From Taiwanofungus camphoratus (taxonomy: Eukaryota; Basidiomycota; Agaricomycetes; Polyporales; Taiwanofungaceae), in NCBI GenBank assembly GCA_003999685.1, contig CP021220.1, positions 2,728,001 to 2,792,000 of the forward strand: 64,000 nucleotides of DNA, in the 5' to 3' direction. Of this stretch, positions 25,263-36,550 are shown in pieces. The stretch's first letter is position 1. The number at the start of each line of letters is the position of its first letter. The position numbers and the translations under genes were made by a program. The notes under the pieces are model-generated. The model worked only from the letters and a program-made list of their open reading frames with translations. It ran no database searches and was not told where the DNA came from.

Positions 25263-25739
25263 TGAAACAATTTCTATTTCTCATCACTACCACGGTCGTT
25301 GCTTACTCATGGACTATTACTGTACGGGCCCCGGATCGGCCCCGCTTACGCATAGGACTCTGACTCATATCCGGGCCGCTTACCACATTCCTCATCACTC
25401 ATACGTATTGCTAATACGCCCGGATCGTACCACTTCGCATTTATCTATAGTCGTACCACATTTCGGACCTCCTGCCCTAGAGTAGTTCTTGGTCCGTGCT
25501 CAGGATACGTACTTGTATATATAGCATGTACTTTAGCTTAGGTCGGACCTTAAGTCTGATCTGGTTACCATTATATTCGTGTCTTGTATCCTCTCGCTCA
25601 CATCTGAGTGATACTCGCTCGAGTCTACGGACTTCACGACACTCGGTCTATATCGACCATAAGACCTCGCCACCTCCTATCGTGGTCAGGCCCTCACGTG
25701 TGAGGCATCATCCAGGATCCGAGATACCAATTTGTATCA
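25263..25739 (+). repeat. 5' LTR of chromovirus A
   Basis: 477 bp from tgaaacaatttc to tttgtatca, with a tatatatag promoter-like segment near 25517. It is about 99.6% identical to the 3' LTR by eye. Confidence 0.95.
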
Positions 25740-25886
25740 AAAGATCAGACTTACGCTAAGCCGCCCCTAGTACCATCTAGCGGGCATACATCCATTACCA
25801 CGTCTTACCTCAGGACCGTTGATCCTGAGTATTGGGGGTTACCTTCACGGGGAGAGGAACCACTTCTCTACGACATCGAACAACGA

Positions 25887-27209
25887 GTGTTCGTAGACGC
25901 GAACCGGAACCCGATCTATCCGAGTTCACCGCTTACCTGGATTAGAACAACATCCAGACGACCAATCCAACAAGCACAGGCCAACCTCGCTGCTTACTTC
26001 CAGCGAAACCCTGTCGACCAAGGGAAGGACATCGCCATCCTATTCACGGGAGGATCACAGGAATCCACACCCATCGAACCACCCACCGGGGACACGTTCA
26101 CCGCCTCGACTTCTCGAACACCCACGCCTACTCCCTCCTCTTCATCATCCACTCCTATAATATCCGCACCCACACCTCGACGAGTCACAATGGCAACCAT
26201 TGGGAACATGACACAACAGCAGCTGGAGGCACTCATCGCTCGCCTCCAGACCCAGCAGCAAGGGGCTCGAGCCCTCAAGCTCGACATCCCTGCGCCGGAC
26301 CCCTTCACTGGGCAAGGGGAAGATCTGGATCGGTTCATCCAGCGGGTGGAACATTATTTCACCGCCACAAACAACACAAACCTCAGCGACGACGCAAAGA
26401 TCGCATTCACGGTCGCCCTCATGAAGGGAGGGCAAGACGCACGCATATGGCGTGACACGTTCTACGAACGAGCAGCGGGGGGTCAAGCACCTTACAGGAC
26501 ATGGGACCTGTTCAAGGGATCTCTCAAGTTGGCATTTCCTGAACACGAGGGAGTGCAGCGGGCACATCAGGTGCTCATGGAGTTACCAGCCAAGCAGCTG
26601 AACAAGAAAACGAGGGCCACTACCAAGATGTATGTGGAGAGATTCCGACTTCTGGCCGAAAAGGCGAAGTTGAAGGACGCGACCATCGATGCCAACGGAC
26701 AGCGCACCGAGAACGATTACCCTACCCTCAGGGCAATATTCATCAAAGGGCTGGATCGTCAGATCTATGCCACCTTAGCCGGAAGGGCCACATCCGAAAG
26801 GCCGGACACCATGGACAAATGGTATAGAGACGTCCTATCCTTGGACGCAATCTACAGGGGGATCGACCAGATCTCCAACGTCACCACCTCAGTCGACTAT
26901 GGCGAACCCATGGACGTCGACGCAGCCGTCACACGCACCTCTCCATCCACCCCTAATAGAAAGCAATGGACGGACGGTTGCTCCTTGAACGAAAGTGAAA
27001 GGAAATACCACCGTAACAACAACCTATGCTTCTATTGCCACAATAGGGGACATTTGGCATGCGACTGTCGTAAAAAGGCGGCAGCCGGAATAAAGAACAC
27101 GCCCAAGGCGCAGGACTCGCACCCCGTGGACTATCGCTCTTACATCAAGAGCTTGTCGGCTGACGAAAAGAGAGAGGTCATGGAAGAATTGGCCACCGAG
27201 GATTTTTAA
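25887..27209 (+). CDS. Gag of chromovirus A
   Basis: One open frame of about 440 codons. The first ATG in it with good context lies near 26189 (MATIGNM), so the true start is uncertain. It has a capsid-like section with FTGQGEDLDRFIQRVEHYF (Ty3 Gag style) and a C-terminal CCHC knuckle, CFYCHNRGHLACDC (CX2CX4HX4C). Gag packages the RNA. The frame looks whole and is closely similar to Gag of element B. Confidence 0.85.
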   Translation: MFVDANRNPIYPSSPLTWIRTTSRRPIQQAQANLAAYFQRNPVDQGKDIAILFTGGSQESTPIEPPTGDTFTASTSRTPTPTPSSSSSTPIISAPTPRRVTMATIGNMTQQQLEALIARLQTQQQGARALKLDIPAPDPFTGQGEDLDRFIQRVEHYFTATNNTNLSDDAKIAFTVALMKGGQDARIWRDTFYERAAGGQAPYRTWDLFKGSLKLAFPEHEGVQRAHQVLMELPAKQLNKKTRATTKMYVERFRLLAEKAKLKDATIDANGQRTENDYPTLRAIFIKGLDRQIYATLAGRATSERPDTMDKWYRDVLSLDAIYRGIDQISNVTTSVDYGEPMDVDAAVTRTSPSTPNRKQWTDGCSLNESERKYHRNNNLCFYCHNRGHLACDCRKKAAAGIKNTPKAQDSHPVDYRSYIKSLSADEKREVMEELATEDF

Positions 27210-27253
27210 GGGGGCAGGGTGAGTCGACGCAACCACTGCCCGTTTCAGTTTCA

Positions 27254-30200
27254 TTGTCCCGTGTTGTACTAGTAGTTCGGAATGAAAGGGCCTTACACAT
27301 TCCAATTACTGTGGGACGAAAAGACGTCGAAACGTGCGCCTTCATCGATAGCGGCGCTTCCGGGATATTCATACATCCCAAATTTGTTAAAGAACACAAC
27401 ATCCGCACTGAGGCTTTACCTCGCCCAATGCCTGTGTTCAATGTGGACGGGACGGCTAACAAACAAGCTGTCATCACGAAAAGAGCTCTCCTATCATACA
27501 AGATAGGAGGAGAACCCCGATTCGTCAAAGCCTATGTGGCCAGCATAGGAAAGGAAGATATTATCTTCGGGCACACCTGGCTCAAATTGGAAAACCCGGA
27601 CATCGATTGGAAGACAGGACGAGTGGAGCTTAAACACCGCATGACCTTGGAGGAATCGAGGGAATGGAAGAAAAACCTGTTGGAAACCAGAGCTAAACGA
27701 CTGGAAATTAAGAGGTTAACGGCGGAATCTCTCTCTAGAGAGATCATTAAAGCTCGCCAACCTTCGGTCGAAGAAGTCGAAGATGAAGGAGATGGAGACG
27801 TCATGGACACCATGTCTCCAGTCCTACCAACGGAAGAAACCTCTCGTCAAACAACGCATCGAGACTCCCTAGTCTCAATCCCGGAAGAAAGCTCGGTAAA
27901 CGGTATCACACTCGAACAGGCCATGGAAACGATCGACGACGATGAGCTGGTCATAGCGTTCATCGAAGAAGACGACCGAATCACAACATACGGGCGGGAT
28001 TCATACCCCGCGTATCGGGACACCTCGCTCAAGGAAAAGGAGTACCCTCTCGATGGAGCGTATCGTCGCCTCGAAAACGGTCTCATCTGGCAGGTCAAGC
28101 ATGACATCAGTCGACTCACTACGTCTACGGAACTCGCTATTAAGGAACACGCCAAGAAAGAGGAGAAACCGGTCACGGAACTCGTTCCTGAGTACCTCCA
28201 CGACCTCCTTCCGGTATTCGACAAACAAGCGGCAGCCCGACTTCCTAAGCACACGGAACACGACCACGAGATCAACCTGAAGGAAGATTTCAAGGAATTC
28301 AAGCAGTCCACCTATTCGCTCAACAGAGAGGAACGAGAGGAGCTGGATAAGTTCCTGGAAGAAAACCTCCAGAAAGGGTACATTCGTCCATCGAAATCAC
28401 CATTGGCCAGCCCGTTCTTCTTTGTAGAAAAGAAAGATGGGGGATATTGACCTTGCCAGGATTATCGGGAACTCAATGAGGGAACTGTCAAAGATCGCTA
28501 TCCACTCCCTCTTATATCGGAACTCCTGGAACGGCTGAACAAGGCGACCATCTTCACCAAGATGGATCTTAGGCAGGGGTACAACAACATACGGATCCGG
28601 GAAGGAGATGAATGGAAAGCGGCTTTCGGTGTCCCAGCAGCTGGGGAAGGACCTCCCTCGTTCTACGAACCCCTGGTAATGTTCTTCGGGATGTGCAACT
28701 CACCGGCGACGTTTCAACGGATGATGAACACGGTCTTTGCGGACATGCTCAAGGAAGGATGGTTGGCAATCTACATGGACGACATCCTTATCTACTCGAC
28801 GGACCCCGAAGAGCATAAGAAACGAACACGGCGAGTTATCGAAAGACTCCGAGACAACGACCTGTACCTCAAACCGGAGAAATGTAAATTCGACGTGCAA
28901 GAGATCGAATTTTCTAGGCATGATCATTAGACCCGGACAACTCGCCATGGACCCAGTCAAGGTAGCCGGTATCAAGGATTGGCCGATACCCAAGAACCTC
29001 AGGGAGGTTAGGTCGTTCATCGGGTTCGGAAACTTCTATCGTCGGTTTATACATCGGTTCTCGCACCTGGCCCAACCACTGGTCTCACTCACGCGAAAGG
29101 ACGTCAAATGGCACTGGGACAACGAACAACAGGAAGCTTTCGAGGCATTGAAGAAAGCGTTCCTGGAACAACCGGTCTTACTGATGCCTGACCCTGAAAA
29201 GCCGTTCACATTGGAAACGGATGCATCGAAGTTCGCCACAGGGGCGGTCCTCAGACAAAAGGACGACAATGGCGATTGGCACCCATGCGGTTATATTTCC
29301 CAGAGCATGACACCGGCGGAACGAAACTACGACGTTTATGATCGGGAACTTATGGCGGTCATGAGGGGCCTCAATGAATGGAGTCACCTCCTCATCGGTA
29401 GCCCATACCCGGTCACGATCTATAGCGATCATAAGAACCTAACATACTGGAAGACAGCACGGAATCTAAATCGGAGACAGGCACGATGGGCCCTTCGCCT
29501 ATCCGAGTTCGATTACAAGTTAGTTCACGTCCCCGGCACACAAATGGTGCAAAGCGATGCGCTATCTCGACGCCCCGACCACGACGACGGTTCATCAGAC
29601 AATCAGGGTATAACCGTCCTACCAGACAAGGTATGGACAGCGGCAATTGACACAACCCTAAGGACTTCAATCACGAAGGCAGGGGTAAACGACCCGGTGT
29701 ATATGGAAGGGCTGCATAATGCACAAAATGGCTCAAACGATCACTGGACAGTGCACGACGGCGAACTCCTTTATGACAACCGGGTGTACATTCCCTTGAA
29801 TGAGAACCTACGAAGGCAAACGGTCTCAAATTATCATGACCTTCCACACACCGGTCACCCTGGAATCCAAAAAACTCTCTCGTCTATTCAACGAGACTAC
29901 TGGTGGCCCGGAATGGCAGACTTCGTCGCCCGATATATCCATGGTTGTGGGACCTGTCAACAAATGAAGGTCAACACCCACCCGGACCGCCCCGCCCTCA
30001 TCCCTATCCGAGCCGCCGCTCACGCCACACCATTCAGCACGTTCTGTTGCGATTTCATCACGGATCTACCCCTTTCCAACGGCTACGATTCGATTTTGGT
30101 CGTAGTGGACCACGACCTTAATAAGGGGGTAATTTTCATTCCATGCAACAAAACCATTGACGCGCAAGGAACGGCGGAGCTTCTTTACAACGAGGTCTAC

Positions 30201-31091
30201 AAATGGTTCGGGCTCCCAGACAAGGTGATCAGTGATTGCGGACCGCAATTCGCATCAAAGGTGTTTCAAGAGCTATGCCGCATGACAGGAGTACAGTCCG
30301 CCATGAGCACGGCTTTCCACCCTCAAACGGACGGAGAAACAGAACGGGTAAATCAGGAACTCGAAGTATACCTTCGGTGTTTCACAAGCAACAATCCGGA
30401 CAGATGGTCTTCCTTACTCAGCGCAGCACAATTCGCTCACAACTCTAGGGAACATTCGACGATCAAGGCGTCGCCGTTTAAAGTCATGATGGGTTTCGAA
30501 CCACGAGGAATCCCCGTCGTACACAAGGGATCGGACACACCCGGCGCAGCTTATCGTCTGAAGAACCTTCAGAAGATAAGAGAACAAGCACACACGGCAA
30601 TGGAGCTAGCCCAGGCGGTATTGGCAAAGCGGATCAAACCGCGAGGGAAAGGCTTTCGTAAAGGACAGCAGGTTTGGCTCGACTCCCGGAATCTAAAGCT
30701 ACCATACCCCTCCAGGAAGTTGGCACCCAGGAGAGAGGGACCCTTCGAAATCGTTGAAGTCCTAGGCCCGGTCTCGTATAAGCTAAAGCTTCCGGAAACT
30801 TGGCGGATACACCCGGTCTTCCACGCCGCCCTTCTATCGCCTTACACAGAAACGGAGATCCATGGCCAGAACTACACGAGGCCACCCCCGGAACTTATCG
30901 AAGGCGAAGATAACTACGAAGTCGAAGCCATCATCGGACATCGGGAGAACTTACGGACAAAACGCCGCGAGTACAGGATCAGGTGGAAGGGATACTCTTC
31001 GGCCGATGACTCATGGGAACCGGAAGTGAATTTAGCCGGTACTGCGGAAGAGCTCCTGGGAGCATATAAGGAGCAAAAGAACTTGGGCTAA
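27254..31091 (+). pseudogene. Pol of chromovirus A
   Basis: Domains in order: aspartic protease (FIDSGASG near 27.35 kb), reverse transcriptase (YMDDILIY near 28.78 kb), RNase H (ETDASKFA near 29.22 kb), integrase with a zinc-binding CGTCQ part and DDE core, a GPF-type module (EGPFEIVE) and a C-terminal chromodomain (RIRWKGYSSADDSWEP near 31.0 kb). The chromodomain places it among chromoviruses, which may target chromatin with methylated histone H3. It carries about two breaks. Confidence 0.9.
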
Positions 31092-31136
31092 GACCAGTTC
31101 ACTCCCCTCAGACGAACTATTCCCCCTCATCGCAAC

Positions 31137-32546
31137 ATGCCTTGCCAGTCCAACACCTACGCCCAAGCTGCCGCTCGTGGCCGAGCTCGCGCCTTCCTGG
31201 CTACTCGACGTGCTACCCGTACACCGCAGACAGCAACGTCCCCCACGGCTATACCATCCTCGTCATCAGCATCCTCGGCATCCTCTGGTTATGGCCCACT
31301 CTTCGGACTTCAAACCGCCGCCCAGTTCCGCAACCCCGTACCAGGAGAAGGTGCTCTACCTCGACAAGCCGATGTCCTCTACTATCCACGCTGGATCTAT
31401 GATGTAGACCCCATCCTCCTCGACCTCTTGACTTGACACTCAAGGGACATCGCACGGCTACTTTGTTCCATGCCGAACACGCGAAACAACCAGGACGAGC
31501 AAGAAGCGTACAGAGAATACATCGACGCCAGGTTACAATACCTGGGAGCGGTGGACGACGCCACCGAACAGTTGGCAATACACAAGGACAAGATCCGGCA
31601 GTTAGACTTCAAGGTGGTCCGCACCCTGCTAAAGATGGACAATATGTCCATGGCCCGCCACCTGCAGGACATGATCGCCCCACACCGACGAAATGACCAC
31701 CACCGGTTCGTACGACGCTCTCAGCCCGACATCGTCACACGCGGGCCTACCCCACCGCCTGAACCTGAGGACCCCCTACAAGCGTTTATTGATACCCCGG
31801 CCGGACAACAGTCCATCGGAGCCGTACCTAGCAGGATCGACTCCCTCCCCAACTACATGCGCCCCGGGCCCAACTGGAGACCTCGAGGACGCTGCCACGC
31901 ATGCGGCAGCATGATGCACTGGGTACGTGACTGCCCAGACTATACTTGTGCCAGATGTCATCACACCGCCCCGGGACATCTATCCCGAGAGTGCATGGTA
32001 GCACGCCATGCCTCTGCCCCACCCATCCTACCCGCCCCGGGAGAGGGACGTCGCCGTGAGATGGTCGACTCGATTCACCGGCCCACGCAAGCACCCATCC
32101 CGGTCATGTCCGCCACCAACCCTCCCCGCGTCCTTATGTCTAGAAGGGAACAACCTCTTCCCCCAACCCCATCTCGCTCCCAGGGCAGTGGGCCACCCGC
32201 TCCTCGCACCAATGGAACCGCCGGTCCATCGCGGACTGATACGCCGTACCCTCACACACGTGCACCCGGGCCATCACTCAACCATTTGTCCGGACCGGGT
32301 GTACCGCCCAATCAACACCTCGCAGAACCCGGGGCAAGTACTGCCCCCTTTACTCATGGCCCTGACGGCCGATTCACCCCTCCCCCAGCCACCCCACCTC
32401 CCCCTTCGAGTTATCACGTCCCCCCTGTCGTTTCTCCACCACCTGTTTACCGCCACGGGAATTACCACCCGCCCACGAACTCCTATATGAACGACAACGA
32501 ATGGGACGACTACGAGTTCGAACTCTACGGTGATGGCGAGCAATGA
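31137..32546 (+). pseudogene. Third ORF of chromovirus A with two zinc knuckles
   Basis: It starts about 45 bp after pol. It has a Thr/Ala/Ser-rich N-terminus, a helical middle (DKIRQLDFKVVRTL), two Cys-His knuckles (CHACGSMMHWVRDC and CARCHHTAPGHLSREC) and a long Pro-rich tail ending in acidic YGDGEQ. The same ORF occurs in element B as one 460-codon frame. It has no membrane segment or signal peptide, so it is not an envelope gene. It may be an RNA-binding accessory protein. This copy has about one break. Confidence 0.8.
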
Positions 32547-32640
32547 AAGGGATTGCTTGCCGGAGGCGGCTAGTTGCAACTCGGCGAGAAATTAACACCG
32601 AGCCACATGCTAGCAGGGTACAGTGGAGTTACACTGTACG

Positions 32641-32757
32641 GTGAGATAAAACATTCTCAAGGTTCGAGGTGAAACACCCTCACGGCACGAGGTGAAACAC
32701 CCTCACGGCACGAGGTGAAACACCCTCACGGTACGCGGTGAAACACCCGCATGGCTG
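32641..32757 (+). repeat. About 24-bp tandem repeats before the 3' LTR of A
   Basis: Around four to five units of the form gaggtgaaacaccctcacggc. Element B has about three units at the matching place (43318-43388), so copy number varies between elements. Confidence 0.85.
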
Positions 32758-32823
32758 ACAAACATTTTATTTAACGGAAAATCAAGTAGGGTCGTTCGGA
32801 GATCGACCTTAGTAAGGGGGTAG

Positions 32824-33300
32824 TGAAACAATTTCTATTTCTCATCACTACCACGGTCGTTGCTTACTCATGGACTATTACTGTACGGGCCCTGGATCGG
32901 CCCCGCTTACACATAGGACTCTGACTCATATCCGGGCCGCTTACCACATTCCTCATCACTCATACGTATTGCTAATACGCCCGGATCGTACCACTTCGCA
33001 TTTATCTATAGTCGTACCACATTTCGGACCTCCTGCCCTAGAGTAGTTCTTGGTCCGTGCTCAGGATACGTACTTGTATATATAGCATGTACTTTAGCTT
33101 AGGTCGGACCTTAAGTCTGATCTGGTTACCATTATATTCGTGTCTTGTATCCTCTCGCTCACATCTGAGTGATACTCGCTCGAGTCTACGGACTTCACGA
33201 CACTCGGTCTATATCGACCATAAGACCTCGCCACCTCCTATCGTGGTCAGGCCCTCACGTGTGAGGCATCATCCAGGATCCGAGATACCAATTTGTATCA
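32824..33300 (+). repeat. 3' LTR of chromovirus A
   Basis: 477 bp from tgaaacaatttc to tttgtatca, preceded by a purine-rich aagtaaggggg-like tract that would prime plus-strand synthesis. Confidence 0.95.
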
Positions 33301-33816
33301 GGAACAGTCAAGTTTGGTGGAGGGAGTGTCATGGTATGGGGCTGTATGACTTGAAAAGGAGTTGAATTGGCATGCAAGATTGATGAGAGGATGGATGCAG
33401 ACCTTTATGTCAGAATCTTGGAGGATGAACTTCAAGGATCACTTGATTACTATGGTCTAACCCCTCAAGATGTCATCTTCCAGCAAGATAATGACCCCAA
33501 GCACACTAGCAAAAAGGCTAAAAGGTGGTTTCAGGACCATGATTTTAATGTCATGGTATGGCCAGCTCAGTCTCCTGACCTCAATCCTATTGAGCACCTT
33601 TGGCAACACTTGAAAACAAGGCTTGCAGGGTATGAAAAGCCTTTAAGTGGGATTTTGGAACTTTGAGAGTGTGTAGAGAAGGAATGGGATGCAATTGATG
33701 CTCCTGTGTGTCAAAATTTGATAGAAAGTATGTCTAGAAGGGTAGAGGCTGTGATAAAGGCAAAAGGAGGATATACTAAGTACTAATTATTTGGATTTTC
33801 TATTTCATATTATGCT

Positions 33817-34027
33817 AGCAACAAAACCATTGCAATGAACTTTCTGAAAGAATGATAGATAACTTCCCATATACTTATCCATTTTTTATGATGGATATCA
33901 CATTGGAAAGCCATGATGCAGGGCTTTCTAATGGTCCAACATTTGAAGCTATCACATATTTGATGACTGAGATATAGACCAAACAGTCAGAAAGTGACAA
34001 ACATTGCAACGGTTTTGTGAGTCACTG
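33817..34027 (-). repeat. Right terminal inverted repeat of the Tc1 element
   Basis: It pairs with 24371-24581. It ends gtgagtcactg directly before the TA duplication. Confidence 0.9.
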
Positions 34028-34568
34028 TACGACGTCTCAAAACAACAGAGAAGTTTTCCCCCATCCTGCAGAGCTCAAGAAGAGCACCTTCAATTCAGTC
34101 TCCTACTGCGTTCTACTGCGTCTTTCCGTCTTCGATTATGTTCAAAGAGTTGTGTCTACCATCCGCCTTCTACAGTATCTTGAAGGGTTGCATCTCATCC
34201 GTCTTTGATATCCGTCAAAGGGTTACATGCAGTCTTATGTCCACCTTCAAGTCATATTGAAGAGTTGTGCTAGCATCTCATCTCTAACCCAAGTCCACCT
34301 TCTACAGTAATTGAAGGGCTGCGTATCAGCCAAGTCCTCATGTTTAGCCTCCCCTTAGTATGGTACAGCATAGTAGTGCATCAAAGCTACGACGAGCAGT
34401 CGTGACACATGTCGTAGGTCATCGAAGACCTTCGTAGACGTCTCTTGACCCATTTGAGATCGGAAACCCTTTGCTGCTAACTCTCCCCTAGCACACTAAC
34501 TAGTTCTATAGCCTTCCAGCTTCTCTAGGTCGTACCCAGTAGGGGTTGGAGTGTTATAGAGCATATCA

Positions 34569-34648
34569 CTGTTTGCTTACCTTTTTCTCTAGTATCCCAT
34601 AGGTACCACACTGTTCATCCCTCCATCAGGACTCTCTAGGTCATATCA
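34569..34648 (+). repeat. Fragment of the end of family V
   Basis: Short pieces (tctagtatcc, ggtaccacactg, ggactctctagg, then catatca) match the last 130 bp of V1 with gaps. It is a degraded remnant. Confidence 0.5.
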
Positions 34649-35021
34649 ATGTCACTAGAGCTGCTAAGATAAAGGATCATACTAAAACTAGACTAAGGCA
34701 AAACCAGTGATCGTAGTGTTATCAAAGACATCAAGTGGCACATCAAAGTAGATTGAGCGATATTGGAGTGGTGGGACCAGTCATGTGTGAGGACTTTGAG
34801 TGGCACTGCATGTGGTGTCTTGCATACAGGGGGGAACAGTGCATCAGGATGCCAGATCGAAAGTGGTGGAGTGGCTTGTGGCATGATTCAAAGCTATCAG
34901 GAAGTCTCACAATGGCTTTTCAGGCTGTATTGGGCATGTTGAGTGGCATCAAAGACCTGACTAAGGTCCTAGGGTTGAGTGAGAGCACTCTGCAGGGCCT
35001 AGAAGGGCCTGGCTCCTATCA
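34649..35021 (+). repeat. Truncated LTR-like repeat X5
   Basis: From about 34675 it matches the second half of family X (actaaggcaaaacc to ctcctatca), forward orientation, with its 5' half missing. It abuts the copia gag remnant. Confidence 0.65.
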
Positions 35022-35249
35022 GCACATATGTGGAAGCTGAGCATTCTCAATGCAAAGGATGATTTTTGCTTTTGCAAGTCTCTGCTTCTTGAAAGCTTTG
35101 TGAGTTTTGGAGTTTGGACCAGTGGTGGGCTCTGTTTCAGATCCATCAACAACCTCTCATAGGTCCTTCTCTATCAACAGTGCCTCCATCTTTGGGGCCC
35201 AGTCTTCATAGTTCCCTTCATTCAATTTCTCGAAGAATTCACCCATGTT
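35022..35249 (-). pseudogene. Ty1/copia gag N-terminal remnant
   Basis: The minus strand from ATG at 35249 encodes MGEFFEKLNEGNYEDWAPKM and then a LIEKDL / EVVDGSE segment, the hallmark start of copia-type Gag. About 75 codons remain before the X5 repeat cuts it off. It is a fossil fragment with about one break. Confidence 0.75.
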
Positions 35250-35590
35250 GACACTTATGTCCGTAAAAGGCAAGATAACAAAATAGGTTCCGGTGTTTAG
35301 CCGTGAGTTTCCGGTGATGAGCCGTGATTACAATTCCGGTGGTTAGCCTAGATGGTGACTTGAATGCCCTCAAGCAGGGATATCTGTTTGTGTTGTAGAT
35401 AAGTGAGGATGCAGGTGCAAATATATAAAAGAGGTTCGGTTTGTCTATTGAGCTCGAGACAAACGGATGGGGAATAACTAGGTAGCTACACTATATATAT
35501 GTATTCCTTACCCTGTGCTTTGTTTCGCCACTCCGCTTTGGTAAGGAAAGCGGTACCATATATGGAAAGCCAAAGTGAGCTTGTCAATAT
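35250..35590. other. Non-coding stretch, possible remains of a copia LTR or leader
   Basis: It lies upstream (on the minus strand) of the copia gag remnant. It contains three copies of a ccggtg..agccgtg motif, a tatataaaag segment near 35424 and a tatatatat run near 35495. LTR borders cannot be fixed. Confidence 0.35.
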
Positions 35591-35917
35591 CACGGGAGAC
35601 GGCACATCATATCTCACCTTGAAATATGCTCGGCAAATACCATTGCATATTGTGACCAATGCTGAGAGCTTTATTCACGTGGCATATGGTTCTGCAAACT
35701 CTAGATATGTAGATGAATATTCACAAGTCATAAATTCTAGGGCGCAATTTATAAATTCTTATTGTTCTAATATATAGCATTTGCCGGTTCAAATATGTGA
35801 ACACCTGATAGCGTTACGCATATGGTAAATGTGGTGTTAAATATGGCATCGACCCATATGTTCTCCCAATTTTATAAATATGCGAGCTTGGATTATTCTG
35901 AATTTGTCCACTCACTG
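35591..35917 (+). repeat. Left inverted-repeat arm, outer part
   Basis: It is the reverse complement of about 55972-56293, from cacgggagac to ccactcactg. Chromovirus B cuts the arm at its CACTG target. The arm ends an open frame also preserved in the right arm (TLKYARQIPLHIV, ending INSYCSNI). Low-grade similarity may run a little further outward, so the outer border is approximate. Confidence 0.85.
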
Positions 35918-36403
35918 TGATACAATTTCTATTTCTTGTCATTACCACGGTCATTGCTTACATATGGACTATTACTGTACGGGCCCCGGATCAGCCCCGC
36001 TTATGCATAGGACTCTGACTCATATCCGGGCCGCTTACCACGTTCCTCATTACTCACACGTATTGCTAATACGCCCGGATCGTACCACTTTCTATTTACT
36101 CAGAGTTGTACCACATCTCGGACCTCCTGCCCTAGAGTAGTTCTTGGTCCGTGCTCATGATTGGTATTTGTATATATAGCATGTACTCTAGCTTAGGTCG
36201 GACCTTAAGTCTGACCTTGTTACTATTGTTACTATTATATTCGTGTCTTGTATCCTCTCGCTCACATCTGAGTGATACTCGCTCGAGTCTACGGACTTCA
36301 CGACACCCGGTCTATATCGACCATAAGACCTCGCCACCTTCCATCGTGGTCAGGCCCTCACGTGTGAGGCAACATATAGGATCCGAGATACCAATTTGTA
36401 TCA
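35918..36403 (+). repeat. 5' LTR of chromovirus B
   Basis: 486 bp from tgatacaatttc to tttgtatca. It carries a short ttactattg duplication that makes it longer than the LTR of A. Confidence 0.95.
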
Positions 36404-36550
36404 AAAGGTCAGACTTGCACTAAGTCGCCCCTAGTACTATCTAGCGGGCATACATCCATTACCACGTCTTACCTCAGGACCGTCGATCCTGACTATTGGG
36501 GGTTACCTACACGAGGAGAGGAACCACTTCTCTACGACATCGAACAATGA

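Larger units (their letters stand above)
25263..33300 (+). mobile_element. Ty3-type chromovirus A (young, nearly whole)
   Basis: An 8038-bp retrotransposon with 477-bp LTRs, flanked by GGAAC on both sides (25258-25262 and 33301-33305). Order: LTR, gag, protease-RT-RNase H-integrase-chromodomain, a third ORF with zinc knuckles, a 3' tandem repeat and LTR. The two LTRs differ at only about 2 of 477 positions (both CpG transitions), so the insertion is recent. It has about three breaks across pol and the third ORF. It lies inside a Tc1 element. Confidence 0.95.
24731..33786 (+). pseudogene. Tc1-type DD34E transposase, broken and split
   Basis: The left part (24731-25262) encodes an N-terminal helix-turn-helix region, then SKRHQKERLDFA and the first catalytic Asp in WSDETK. 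Chromovirus A interrupts it. The right part (33301-33786) continues with GGGSVMVWG, the second Asp in QQDNDPKH, and the catalytic Glu in [11 protein letters not shown], 34 residues after the second Asp. This is the DD34E spacing of Tc1. The frame ends at KGGYTKY. Several in-frame stops break it, e.g. after SLLD, after VVKKK, before WRE, after WGCMT and after GILEL; at least some look like Trp codons turned to TGA. The enzyme would cut and paste the element at TA sites. Confidence 0.9.
24371..34027 (+). mobile_element. Tc1/mariner DNA transposon, interrupted by chromovirus A
   Basis: It starts cagtgactcacaaaac and ends with the inverse of that sequence. TA lies on each side (24369-24370 and 34028-34029), the standard Tc1/mariner target duplication. 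The terminal inverted repeats are about 211 bp (24371-24581 and 33817-34027), with around a tenth of positions differing. Without the 8.04-kb retrotransposon the element is about 1.6 kb, normal for Tc1. The transposase is broken, so the copy could move only if supplied with enzyme from elsewhere. Confidence 0.92.
23870..34568 (-). mobile_element. LTR-like repeat X4 hosting the Tc1 and chromovirus A nest
   Basis: The two outer parts, 23870-24370 and 34028-34568, join into one reverse-orientation X copy of about 1.04 kb, from tgataggcacc to gagcatatca. The uninterrupted X copies carry the empty Tc1 site (gcaatgtacagc in X1). Its own flanking 4-mers do not match, so its insertion footprint is lost. 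Confidence 0.75.

Noticed and set aside
31137-32546. Third ORF of the chromovirus as an envelope gene
   Set aside because: It has no signal peptide, membrane segment or glycoprotein-like Cys pattern; it has zinc knuckles instead.
26145-32598. Long minus-strand open frames opposite gag, pol and the third ORF of chromoviruses A and B
   Set aside because: They are shadows of GC-rich coding sequence, with no domain.
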